Below are positions 25,070 through 33,574 of a DNA stretch of 64,000 nt, in pieces. Made by a program: the position numbers and the translations under genes. The notes below the pieces were generated by a model. The model saw only the letters and a list, made by a program, of their open reading frames with translations. It was not told the origin of the DNA and did not search any database. Source of the DNA: Rhizobium sp. BK376 (GTDB lineage: Bacteria > Pseudomonadota > Alphaproteobacteria > Rhizobiales > Rhizobiaceae); NCBI RefSeq assembly GCF_004341625.1, contig NZ_SLZG01000009.1, positions 124,001 through 188,000 on the forward strand, read 5' to 3'. Each line of letters starts with the position of its first letter. The first letter of the stretch is position 1.

Positions 25070-26119
25070 CTATTCTGCCGCGGCGGCTGGAGCGGACGAG
25101 CGCAGATTTTCGTCAAGCTCATGACTGGCAAGGAGTTGTTTGAGCTGCGCAATCCGCTGATAGCGGGGGCCTTCAAACTCGGCGAGCGTCAGGCCGGCGC
25201 TAGTATAGGCATTGTAGAGCTGAGCAGCACCAGCGGCTGCATCCCAGGTCGGCTTGAATGCCGGCAGAAGGCGGCCGATCTTGCTGAAATCGACTCGATA
25301 GGAGCGCGTATCCGGGCTTGCATCGGCGGCGAATGCCAGATGGCAGTCGGGCACGGTCTTGGCGACGATTTCGGCGATCTCCCTGATCTGGTAATTGTGC
25401 GCCGCCTGGCCGACATTGAAGGCCTGGTTGTGAACCGCAGCAACGGGAGCCTCGAGGGCGGCAAGAAATGCCCTGGAAATATCTTCGATATGAACGATCG
25501 GCCGCCAGGGCGTACCGTCGGATTTGAGCAGGATCTGGCCTTCGGTTACGGCCCACGCAACCAGATTGTTGAGTACGATGTCGAAACGCAGCATCGGCGA
25601 GAGGCCATAGGCGGTTGCCGGGCGCATATAGGTCGGGCAGAAATCGTTGTCCGCGAGCTGGGCAATGTCGCGTTCCGCGAAAACTTTCGATGTTCCGTAG
25701 GCGGAAACCGGTTTGAGTTCGGCGGTTTCGTCGACGAGGCCTTCTCCTGCCGCACCGTAATTGCTGCAGGACGAGGCGAAGAGAAAGCGCTTCACCCCTG
25801 CCTGTTTGGCCGCTTTGGCTACGCGCACGCTGCCGCGATGATTGATTTCATAGGTGATTTCCGGATTAAGGTTGCTCAGCGGGTCGTTCGAGAGAGCCGC
25901 GAGATGGATGACGGCGTCGAAGCCCCTCAGATCCGCCGCCGATATATCCCGCACATCCTTCTTCACACCGGGCACGGTGGGCAGATCGCCGCCGGGTGCA
26001 TAGTGGCAACGATGATATAACTCGCAATCGTAGCCATGAACCTCGTGGCCTGCCTTGCGCAGGATCGTAATCATGACGGATCCGATGTAGCCGCGATGTC
26101 CGGTGATCAATACCTTCAT
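25070..26119 (-). CDS. NAD-dependent sugar epimerase/reductase (extended SDR)
   Basis: This 349-residue extended short-chain dehydrogenase has nucleotide-binding GHRGYIGS at the N-terminus, the HLAALSNDP segment, and the active site SSCSNYG with YGTSK (Tyr-x-x-x-Lys). The Asp-Glu pair that marks 4,6-dehydratases after the catalytic Ser/Thr is missing, so epimerase or ketoreductase activity is more likely. RPATAYGLSP and PWRPIVHIEDISRAF are typical of NDP-sugar enzymes. ATG 26119 is preferred over 26125 because GAGAGG is then properly spaced. It sits between the aminotransferase and DUF4910 genes and probably acts on the same CDP-sugar. Confidence 0.83.
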   Translation of the reverse strand: MKVLITGHRGYIGSVMITILRKAGHEVHGYDCELYHRCHYAPGGDLPTVPGVKKDVRDISAADLRGFDAVIHLAALSNDPLSNLNPEITYEINHRGSVRVAKAAKQAGVKRFLFASSCSNYGAAGEGLVDETAELKPVSAYGTSKVFAERDIAQLADNDFCPTYMRPATAYGLSPMLRFDIVLNNLVAWAVTEGQILLKSDGTPWRPIVHIEDISRAFLAALEAPVAAVHNQAFNVGQAAHNYQIREIAEIVAKTVPDCHLAFAADASPDTRSYRVDFSKIGRLLPAFKPTWDAAAGAAQLYNAYTSAGLTLAEFEGPRYQRIAQLKQLLASHELDENLRSSAPAAAAE

Positions 26120-26218
26120 TGTCATTGCCTCTCTGGAATTGAGCCCTGTGCCCGGCACATCGGCGTTTCGTCTTGGTGGCACTTATCGTGCTCATCGGCA
26201 TCGGCCACTGCGATCCGA

Positions 26219-27586
26219 TCAGGCGAGACGCGCGATCGGTCGCTGCTCACTCGGCGGCGGATTGTTGAAGCGGCGGAAGACGACCTGCGACGGACGACCG
26301 ACGAGATATTTCCCGACGCCGTTTTCAAGGGCGAGCTTGTAGACGCGAAGGGCGCCATCGAACGCGTCGATCGTGCGCGCGATGTCTTCGTCTGAATGGG
26401 TGTAACTGACCACCAGGGAGGGAGCGAGAATCCCGCGCCGAATAATCTCCTGCAGGAACAGCGTGCGGAATGCCTGCGACGGTTTTCCATCGTCGTCGCG
26501 GGTGGTGAAGCTGAGGCAGGCGGGATGACCGACCACGGAGAAGAAGTCCTGGAGCCCGTGCGCAGCAATAAGCCCGTCAATGCCGCTCTGGAGCGCTTTG
26601 CCCTGCCGCACCAGGTGCTCGATCACAGGCTCCGTTCGATAGACATGCATCGTGGCGATTGAGGCCGCCATCGCATGCGTCTCCGCGCCATGTGTCGTCG
26701 ACAGGAGAAATACGCGGGGCAGAAATGCCTGGTCGATGCCGCCCTGTTCCATGAATTCCCGCTTGCCGGCAAGCGCGGAGACCGAGAAACCGTTGCCGAG
26801 TGCCTTGCCGAAGCAGGACAGGTCGGGTGTGACGCCAAAGAGTTTCTGTGCTCCGCCGACATGCCACCGAAAGCCGGTGATCATTTCGTCAAAGATCAGG
26901 AGCGCCCCGTTTTCGTGGCAGAGCTGCTGCAGCCGCTGCAAAAAATTGTCTTTCGGATTTTCGCCGCGCGTCGGCTCCAGCATGAAGGCGGCGATCTTGC
27001 CGGGATGGGCCTGAAACAGCCTGCGTGCGCTTTCGAGATCGTTGTATTTGAAGCCAAGGGTCAGTTCGCGAACGACAGCCGGAATACCGGCATTCATCTC
27101 GGTCGCACCGATGAACCAGTCGTCGGTAGAGAAGAACGGATGGTCTTCGCAGCGCGCGATGAGGTCACGGCCGGTGACGGCGCGGGCGAGCCGCATGGCG
27201 CCTGACGTGGTGTCTGATCCGTCCTTGCAAAATTTGACCATGTCGGCGGTGGCGATGGTTTCAAGAAAGGCGGCCGCGCATTCGGCCTCGATCTTCGACG
27301 GACGGGTGAAATTGCAGCCGAATTCAAGTTCGCGCCTTACTGCGTCGAGCACAGGCTTGTAGGCATGCCCGAGCCCGACGGCGCGATTGCCCATGCCATA
27401 TTCGATATATTCATTGCCATCGACATCCCACACATGGCAGCCGCTGCCCCTGGCAATAAAACCGGGGGAAAGGATGGGATATTGATCGTCACCTTTCGCA
27501 TAGGTATGGGCACCGCCCGGAATAAGCGCCTTGGCGCGTTTGCGAAGCTGGTCGGATTTCTCAAAATTCTCAATGAAGCCGTTCAC
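26219..27586 (-). CDS. Class III aminotransferase, glutamate-1-semialdehyde aminomutase-like
   Basis: This 455-residue PLP enzyme has the N-terminal LIPGGAHTYAKGDDQYP, glycine-rich WDVDGNEYIEYGMGNRAVG, GSDTTSGAMRLARA for the phosphate, LLIFDEMITGFRW (Asp to the pyridine N) and the Schiff-base Lys in CFGKALGNGF. It resembles HemL, but in this setting it more likely transaminates a keto-sugar or another small precursor of the polysaccharide. The start is a GTG with GAGG nine bases upstream. It heads the operon aminotransferase-SDR-DUF4910. A true hemL role is unlikely because of the gene context and the variant C-terminus. Confidence 0.83.
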   Translation of the reverse strand: MNGFIENFEKSDQLRKRAKALIPGGAHTYAKGDDQYPILSPGFIARGSGCHVWDVDGNEYIEYGMGNRAVGLGHAYKPVLDAVRRELEFGCNFTRPSKIEAECAAAFLETIATADMVKFCKDGSDTTSGAMRLARAVTGRDLIARCEDHPFFSTDDWFIGATEMNAGIPAVVRELTLGFKYNDLESARRLFQAHPGKIAAFMLEPTRGENPKDNFLQRLQQLCHENGALLIFDEMITGFRWHVGGAQKLFGVTPDLSCFGKALGNGFSVSALAGKREFMEQGGIDQAFLPRVFLLSTTHGAETHAMAASIATMHVYRTEPVIEHLVRQGKALQSGIDGLIAAHGLQDFFSVVGHPACLSFTTRDDDGKPSQAFRTLFLQEIIRRGILAPSLVVSYTHSDEDIARTIDAFDGALRVYKLALENGVGKYLVGRPSQVVFRRFNNPPPSEQRPIARLA

Positions 27587-27840
27587 CTTGCGCCCTCGGT
27601 CCGCTCAATTGACGTCAGGCAAGTATGGCAAGATCGATGGAAGGGATCATTCCCGCCGTTCGGCGTCTCGGGCTAGCCGAAAGACTTAGAAGGCGAAATC
27701 AAGGGTCTTGAAAATTGCGGATCGTATTACCCTGCATGGAGGCCGTGCTTTGCCCTTCGGTTCGTCCTTTGCTGGGAGTGGACGATTGGAAGGGCAAGCC
27801 CGTCCGGCCGCCATGCTATCCAGGCAGTCATTATCAGCAA

Positions 27841-28587
27841 TCAGTTGAAGAGGTCGCCCAGCTTGAACATGACCTCGGTCCGGTTGCTGGCATTCAGCTT
27901 TTTCATGATGTTACGGACATGAACCTTGACAGTGCTTTCGCGCAGATTGAGCTCATAGGCGATGATCTTGTTGGGTTTGCCTCGGCTAAGTGCGTCGATT
28001 ACGTCCTCTTCGCGAGGTGTGAAGAGTTCGGCGCGTTGACGCTCCTTGTGCTCGGCACTCGCAACAAGCTTATGCAGATCGGTCAGGCTTTCCGCTGAGA
28101 TAAATACCCCTCCCGCCAAAGCGAGCCCGATCGCCTCGACGCAAACAGACAGCCCGATTGCCGATGGTATATAGCCTTTGACACCGGCTTCCAGCGCCAC
28201 AAGCACCTGTCTCAGATCGTGATTTTCCGACAGGATGACGACCGGGATATTTGGAAACTGGTCGACCAGTTGCCTGATCTCGTCGACCATCTTTTTTTCG
28301 GAGAATTCGCGGTGGCCCGTGTTGATCAAGATGCCGGCGAAGTCGTGCTCCGGCAATTTGATCCAATCGCCGATCGAGGCAAAGAGCCTTATGTCCAAAT
28401 CGAGCCCGTGCGCGATCAGACTCTGGGCCAGGCATTCCCGGTCCAGCGCGCGATCGTCGATTATCGCGAGTGTGTTCGCGTTATGGGTCTCCGCCGTCAG
28501 CGATTTTTTCATTGTGTTCGATACGACGTGAAACCGGCCAGTTTTATGTAGCTGCGATGTATTGTTCCCGTTGACCATGACAGACAT
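27841..28587 (-). CDS. LuxR-type regulator with an Asp-less receiver-like domain (copy 2)
   Basis: This 248-residue paralogue of the regulator at 19.3-20.0 kb has a receiver-like domain (AIIDDRALDRECLAQSL at its start; strand three ends GILINTGH, again without a phospho-acceptor Asp; GVKGYIPSAIGLSVCVEAI in the signalling face). The LuxR helix-turn-helix reads KIIAYELNLRESTVKVHVRN then IMKKLNASNRTEV. The DNA-recognition helices of the two paralogues are nearly the same, so they may share targets or compete. ATG 28587 has AGGGG six bases before it; ATG 28593 is too close to that site. It stands alone, upstream of a long AT-rich region. Confidence 0.85.
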   Translation of the reverse strand: MSVMVNGNNTSQLHKTGRFHVVSNTMKKSLTAETHNANTLAIIDDRALDRECLAQSLIAHGLDLDIRLFASIGDWIKLPEHDFAGILINTGHREFSEKKMVDEIRQLVDQFPNIPVVILSENHDLRQVLVALEAGVKGYIPSAIGLSVCVEAIGLALAGGVFISAESLTDLHKLVASAEHKERQRAELFTPREEDVIDALSRGKPNKIIAYELNLRESTVKVHVRNIMKKLNASNRTEVMFKLGDLFN

Positions 28588-29538
28588 TGGCATCCCCTAT
28601 ACTTTCTACACGCCGCCCTCGATTGATGAAACGCTTCCCATGCTTCCGACGCGCAGTTGCCGATGCGATCGGTCAGGCAATAACGGGTTCCGTAGTCGGT
28701 AATCTGTACAGCCGCATGGCTTCGTCAGGGAGCCATTTCCGGATTTCCGTTGCGATGCCTACACTTATCCTCAGTTGTGGACCTTTTTGGCGTTTCCTAC
28801 AGTGAGGTTGTATTCCTATAGCATCATTCTATAGAGAAATTGAATATAAAATTTAATATAGATACCGGATATGTTGGAAAATAGATCGAAAATCCGGAAA
28901 TCATCACATGATATTGGAGTTAATCTGTTTTTCGGCGGTGTTATTCTGATTATTAAAACGAATTAAATCGTTTGGGTAAGCCATCGCCAACCCCTTTGAC
29001 ATAAATCAGTGAAACAATTCTGATTTCTTATCAGTATTGATCCGATATTGGATATATTATCGCGAATAACTCATCATTCAAGGCTATAAAATTAAGTAAA
29101 ACGCATCTCTTCTGGCTTTTAATGGCACCCAATTCAACGCGGTGCGCATACCGATCCGTTCCCCTGTCGCTGCATTCGCCGGAATTGGACCCGTCAATAA
29201 CCCGGCAGTAATAGGGCAATCAAATGATCGTGAAGTATAGCGCGAACCTGCATTGAAGGCTCATGGAAGAATGGGCCATCAATCTTGCCCCGGGGAGGCG
29301 CCAAATCCAAGCCAACAGCACTCAACACGGCATGGCAGACCATCACAGACAAAGAGGGAAGGTAGCCTTTGGTATAATTGTCTAGTCCGAATGGCAGCCA
29401 GCCGCATTTGGCTTCCATCGAAGGGCGACAACTGTCCGCCAACCATTCATCTATTGCCCAGAGATGAAGCAGCTATTGTTCCCGTTATCGCTAACGATTG
29501 CGCCATGTACGATGCGCGATTTTTCGAAAGAGAATGCG
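28588..29538. promoter_or_regulatory. Long AT-rich intergenic region
   Basis: About 950 bases without a supportable gene. The part at about 28800-29110 is strongly AT-rich and contains several short dyads, for instance AAACGA/TCGTTT at 28956-28973 and two CTATAG boxes near 28817-28837. It is expected to hold the promoters of the LuxR gene and of the glycosyltransferase gene. A small open frame on the minus strand (29194-29442) has no recognisable features and was not called. Confidence 0.55.
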
Positions 29539-30738
29539 GTGAGATTTGCATATTTCGCTCTGCCGCACATCGGCGGCACATACTCCGTCTTCAAGCAACT
29601 GAGGCATGGGTTGGCCGATTTCGACATCGATGTCCGTTGGCTGGCGCAAGGCACCGGGCACCAGACTGTGACGCCTGACTTGCGCGACGAGATGGCGTTC
29701 GGAACGCTTCTCAACATGCCCGATACGCTCGATGAGCGGACCTGTGCTCGATGCCTCGCTGCCGCGATCGAAAGCCGGGGCTATGACGGTGTGTTCATCA
29801 ACGTCCTCGGGGATCGCATGCAGATGAATATCGCGCGTTATCTGCGCGAGGATATTCTGCGCATCATGATCGTGCATAACATTACTCCCGGCACGTATGC
29901 GGCTGCCACTTCCATTCGGGATTATGTGCACGCGACAGTCGGCGTTTCAGAGCGCTGCCGCAGCGACCTCGTTGCTCGCCACGGCTTTTCACCCGACTCG
30001 ACATTCGCAATTCCGAACGCGCTCGACAGGATGAAATTCGCTGAAGTTGAGCGCAAGCCGTCCCCGCAATCGCCTTTGCGCCTGCTCTTCCTCGGCAGGG
30101 TCGAAGACGCTTCCAAGGGGGTGCTGTGGCTTCCGCCCATTCTCGAGGGCCTGCCGAACACCGTCATGCTGACCATAGCCGGTGACGGACCGGATCTTTC
30201 AAGATTGAAGGCAAGGTTCAGTGCTCCGCACAACGCGCGCGTTTTCTACGAGGGAGCCGTCAGTCCGCACAAGGTTCCGGAACTGGTCGCGCACCATGAC
30301 GTGCTCATTATGCCCTCGCGTTTCGAGGGATTCGGGATGACCCTGATTGAGGCGATGGCGGCCGGATGCGTCCCAGTCGTATCGAATATTCGCGGGGTTA
30401 CGGATACAATCGTCGATGACGGTCAGGACGGCCTGCTTTTCCCCGTCGGCAACTACGGGCAAGCGGTTCGGCTCATTGCCGGCCTTGAGCGTGATCGTAA
30501 CCTGCTGGCTCAGATGTCAGCAGCAGCGATCCGAAAGGTCGCCGAGAGGTTTTCATCCGATGAGATGGCGCGCCGATACCACGAGGTCATCGGGTCGATA
30601 AAGGCTGACAGCCTGGATCTTTCGCCGCCTCTCGATCTCAACGGCTGGTCCATGCCGCCGGGCCTGCGCCCCGGGTTGAGGACCTATATTCCGGGGCCAT
30701 TGAAGAACTGGCTGCGCGTCATGCGCGAGAGGCTGTAG
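29539..30738 (+). CDS. Glycosyltransferase family 4
   Basis: This protein of about 399 residues has the GT-B fold. The N-terminal domain starts MRFAYFALPHIGGTYSVFKQ, and the C-terminal domain has LRLLFLGRVEDASKGVLWLP, TIAGDGPDLSRLKARF and the nucleotide-sugar signature MPSRFEGFGMTLIEAMAAG. It should add one sugar to the growing lipid-linked repeat on the cytosolic face. GTG 29539 is preferred because AAGAGA lies five bases before it and the domain begins at once; ATG 29512 is an alternative. The sugar and acceptor cannot be told. Confidence 0.83.
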   Translation: MRFAYFALPHIGGTYSVFKQLRHGLADFDIDVRWLAQGTGHQTVTPDLRDEMAFGTLLNMPDTLDERTCARCLAAAIESRGYDGVFINVLGDRMQMNIARYLREDILRIMIVHNITPGTYAAATSIRDYVHATVGVSERCRSDLVARHGFSPDSTFAIPNALDRMKFAEVERKPSPQSPLRLLFLGRVEDASKGVLWLPPILEGLPNTVMLTIAGDGPDLSRLKARFSAPHNARVFYEGAVSPHKVPELVAHHDVLIMPSRFEGFGMTLIEAMAAGCVPVVSNIRGVTDTIVDDGQDGLLFPVGNYGQAVRLIAGLERDRNLLAQMSAAAIRKVAERFSSDEMARRYHEVIGSIKADSLDLSPPLDLNGWSMPPGLRPGLRTYIPGPLKNWLRVMRERL

Positions 30739-30763
30739 GCCATCCCGCTGCGGCCCTCCTCAG

Positions 30764-31945
30764 CTAGATATGCTCAAGGAAATCCGGCGACAGTTCATCG
30801 AAGCCGGTGATGCCCAGCAACGCCATGTCGCGGCGTACCTGTTCGCCGAGTATCGATGCGGCCTTTATCACGCCCGCATAGCCGCCGACCGCCGCAGCGT
30901 AGAGAAAGGGACGGCCGACGAAGACGAATTCGGCTCCGAGCGCCAGTGCCTTCAAAACGTCGGTACCGCGGCGGATGCCACCGTCGACCATGACTGTCAT
31001 CCTGTCGCCGACCGCTTCGGCAATCCTCGGCAAGGCGCGCAGAGGTGACAGCGTACCATCCAGCTGACGCCCTCCGTGATTGGAAACGATAATGCCGTCG
31101 ACGCCGGCCAGCGCTGCCGCCGCGGCATCGTCCTCGCGCATGATGCCTTTGACCACGAGCCGTCCCTTCCAGCGACTTCTGATCTGCTTCAGATGTTCCC
31201 AGTTGAGATGATCGCGCTTTCCGAAATCGCGCGTGACGGAGCGTGCGATGATCGGCACGCCGCGGGTTGCGTAGGAATTTTCGAAATGTGGGATGCCGTG
31301 GCTCATAATCGTTCGCCCGAACGTACCGATCGACCAGGCGGGATGGCTGATGCCCTGCCATGCCAGCCGCAAGCTCGGCCGAAGCGGTGTCGAGAAGCCG
31401 GCGCGGATATTGTTTTCCCGGCTAGGCAGGATGGCCACATCAACAGTCAGGACCAATGTCTTGAAGCCGGCGGCGGCAACGCGATCAATAAGCGCGTCAA
31501 TGCGATCCGGTTCGCCGGGCAAATATGCCTGGAACCATGACCCCGGCGCGACCTCGGCGACCTCTTCCAGACGAATGAGGGAGGAGCCGCTCATGATCAT
31601 CGGAATGTTGCTTTGCGTTGCGGCTGCGGCGAGGACGATATCACCCCGATAGGCCATCAATGCGCTGATACCCATCGGAGCGATGCCGAAAGGTGCGTCG
31701 TATTCCGTGTCGAAAATCTTTTTTCTGGATGACCGGGAAGAGACGTCCCGCAGCACATGCGGCCGAAAGTAGTATTCCCCGAAGGCCCTGCGATTGTCGG
31801 TCAACGACTGGTTGGTTTCGCTGCCGCCGACAATATAGGCAAAGAGCGGGATCGGCAGATGCCGCCGGGCCAGAGTTTCGAAATCATCGAGTGATAGCGC
31901 ATTGCGAATTCGGCGGGACGCACCTGCCTGGTTTGGAATTTTCAA
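30764..31945 (-). CDS. FMN-dependent alpha-hydroxy-acid oxidase/dehydrogenase
   Basis: This 393-residue TIM-barrel flavoenzyme has FGIAPMGISALMAYRGD, the FMN-binding Lys in LVVKGIMREDDA, the catalytic His-Gly-Gly-Arg in VSNHGGRQLDG and the phosphate-binding VDGGIRRGTDVLKALALGA. It belongs to the lactate/glycolate/mandelate oxidase family and oxidises a 2-hydroxy acid to a 2-keto acid. It begins with TTG; GGGAGG precedes it at good spacing. It lies inside the polysaccharide region, on the strand opposite to both neighbours, with no obvious link to sugar assembly. Confidence 0.9.
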   Translation of the reverse strand: MKIPNQAGASRRIRNALSLDDFETLARRHLPIPLFAYIVGGSETNQSLTDNRRAFGEYYFRPHVLRDVSSRSSRKKIFDTEYDAPFGIAPMGISALMAYRGDIVLAAAATQSNIPMIMSGSSLIRLEEVAEVAPGSWFQAYLPGEPDRIDALIDRVAAAGFKTLVLTVDVAILPSRENNIRAGFSTPLRPSLRLAWQGISHPAWSIGTFGRTIMSHGIPHFENSYATRGVPIIARSVTRDFGKRDHLNWEHLKQIRSRWKGRLVVKGIMREDDAAAAALAGVDGIIVSNHGGRQLDGTLSPLRALPRIAEAVGDRMTVMVDGGIRRGTDVLKALALGAEFVFVGRPFLYAAAVGGYAGVIKAASILGEQVRRDMALLGITGFDELSPDFLEHI

Positions 31946-32080
31946 TCGTCAGTTCCTCCCCGAACCGATGCTCGACATACCAATAATCCCGCGATCGGAG
32001 CATTGTGCATCATCTGACAGGAACTGATGCTTGTGTCTATCGACCCAATGGTGGGAGAGGCATGCTCGCCATTCCCCGAT

Positions 32081-32219
32081 GGAGTTAGGCGTGAGCCTCC
32101 CAGCCGGCCAAACGTCTCCACGGCCCCTGTCTCTGCGCTGACGACGGAGCGGAGGGTTCTCTTCACCTTAAGCATGAGCCAGCTAAGCCTAAACCTAACT
32201 CCTCACCAATAAGGTGAAG
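32081..32219. promoter_or_regulatory. Nested inverted repeats before the WecA-like gene
   Basis: GGAGTTAGG (32081-32089) is complementary to CCTAACTCC (32194-32202), and CTTCACCTTA (32161-32170) is complementary to TAAGGTGAAG (32210-32219). The last arm ends 115 bases before the start codon. They could form alternative RNA structures or be protein-binding sites. They lie within the roughly 390-base gap at 31946-32334, which shows no gene. Confidence 0.5.
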
Positions 32220-32334
32220 GTTGGAGATCGATTTTGCGAATATGCCGCTCCCGAGGCCCTCTTATACTGTCGTCAAAGCATTGTGCACCGTCCAAGTGCC
32301 TTGGGCGTGGTTCGGCGTGGCCAAGGGGGCTGAT

Positions 32335-33447
32335 ATGGAAGTCGTGATAAGCAATATCTCAATCTTCGTATTGTGCGTTGCCCTTATCGTCGTCCTGCGC
32401 AAAGCTTCCGTCGCCCTTGCTCTCGTGGATCATCCCGATGCCCGCAAACAGCATGTCGGTGCGGTTCCATTGTGCGGTGGTCTTGCGATCTTTACGACCT
32501 TTGCCCTGGTAAACTTCGTTAGCGGTCACATGAGCGCATTCGGTCTGAATTTCTGGGTCGGGCTGTTTGTCGTCGTCGCGGTCGGCACTCTTGACGATCG
32601 TCACCCGCTGCCGGCCTCGCTGCGCCTCATCATGCAGTTTCTCGTGGCGGCGATTTTGATCGGAGGATTGAATATCGGGCAGATTTCTTCGGCTGAATTC
32701 GCACCTGGTGTCGCAGCCTCGGCCGGGGCTCTGATCGTCGTCGTCGGGCTCTGCTTCATCGCCGGCCTCATGAATTCGTGGAACATGATAGATGGCGTCG
32801 ACGGACTGGCGGGCGGAGCGGCGGTGGTCGCGCTGGTCTGGCTGATGCTGGTCGCCGAAATAAAGGACATGGGCGAACTGATACTGCCGTTCGAGCTTCT
32901 GCTGACCGGTCTTTGCGGTTTCCTGATCTTCAACATGCGCAGCCCGTGGCGAATTCGCGCGAGCATCTTTCTCGGTGACGCCGGCAGCATGGCGCTCGGG
33001 GCGACGATTGCCTATGGCATTCTCCTGCTCGCATCCGACAAGTCTCCGGCTCCTTTCATGGCGCTCCTGTGGATCGTCATCATTCCGGTGACGGATACGC
33101 TGAGCCTGATGATCCGGCGCGTCCTGGCGGGCCGCAGCCCGATGTCGGCCGATCGCTGGCACCTGCATCATCTCCTTCTCGACGCCGGCTTCATGCCGAT
33201 GGCGACCACCAACATCATACTGGTGGCTTCGGCTGTCTGCGGAGGCATCGGCTATCTCGGAATTCGCAACGATGTGCCTGAGGTCGTCATGGCGGCCGGA
33301 CTGCTGATCCCGGTCGGGATTCATACGCTCTTCGTTATGGCCGCCAGCGGCTCGATCGCCAAACTGCGAATTGCGCTGGCAAAGAGCCGTCGTTCGGTCG
33401 GGGTCGCTGCAACGGGCATGTCCGGCAAGACAAATCTCAAGATTTGA
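32335..33447 (+). CDS. Polyprenyl-phosphate HexNAc/hexose-1-phosphate transferase, WecA/MraY family
   Basis: This 370-residue integral membrane protein has about ten helices and the family's cytosolic motifs: VDHPDARKQHVGAVPLCGG, the Asp pair in GTLDDRHPLP, NSWNMIDGVDGLAGG (catalytic Asp), FLGDAGSMALG and the C-terminal His motif RWHLHHLLL. It moves a sugar-1-phosphate from UDP-HexNAc to undecaprenyl phosphate, the first step of repeat-unit assembly. ATG 32335 has AAGGGGG upstream; a longer frame from 32221 adds no domain. It probably forms an operon with the acetyltransferase gene that follows. Confidence 0.9.
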   Translation: MEVVISNISIFVLCVALIVVLRKASVALALVDHPDARKQHVGAVPLCGGLAIFTTFALVNFVSGHMSAFGLNFWVGLFVVVAVGTLDDRHPLPASLRLIMQFLVAAILIGGLNIGQISSAEFAPGVAASAGALIVVVGLCFIAGLMNSWNMIDGVDGLAGGAAVVALVWLMLVAEIKDMGELILPFELLLTGLCGFLIFNMRSPWRIRASIFLGDAGSMALGATIAYGILLLASDKSPAPFMALLWIVIIPVTDTLSLMIRRVLAGRSPMSADRWHLHHLLLDAGFMPMATTNIILVASAVCGGIGYLGIRNDVPEVVMAAGLLIPVGIHTLFVMAASGSIAKLRIALAKSRRSVGVAATGMSGKTNLKI

Positions 33448-33574
33448 AGTTGCGGGTGTTCCATTGATCGGTCCGTCGTATTCGCGTTGACCGCCATAGC
33501 GTTCCGGCTGCTTGCGGCGACAGGGCATGAAAGATTTGGAGACAGCTGCTTCCGCCGAGCCAAGGGAACCCGCC

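Noticed and set aside
26219..27586. Identification as the housekeeping hemL gene
   Set aside because: The gene lies in a sugar operon and has an altered C-terminus; heme synthesis in alphaproteobacteria normally uses 5-aminolevulinate synthase (HemA, C4 route).
29194..29442. Possible 82-residue gene on the minus strand in the long AT-rich gap
   Set aside because: No recognisable motif or strong start signal; treated as non-coding.
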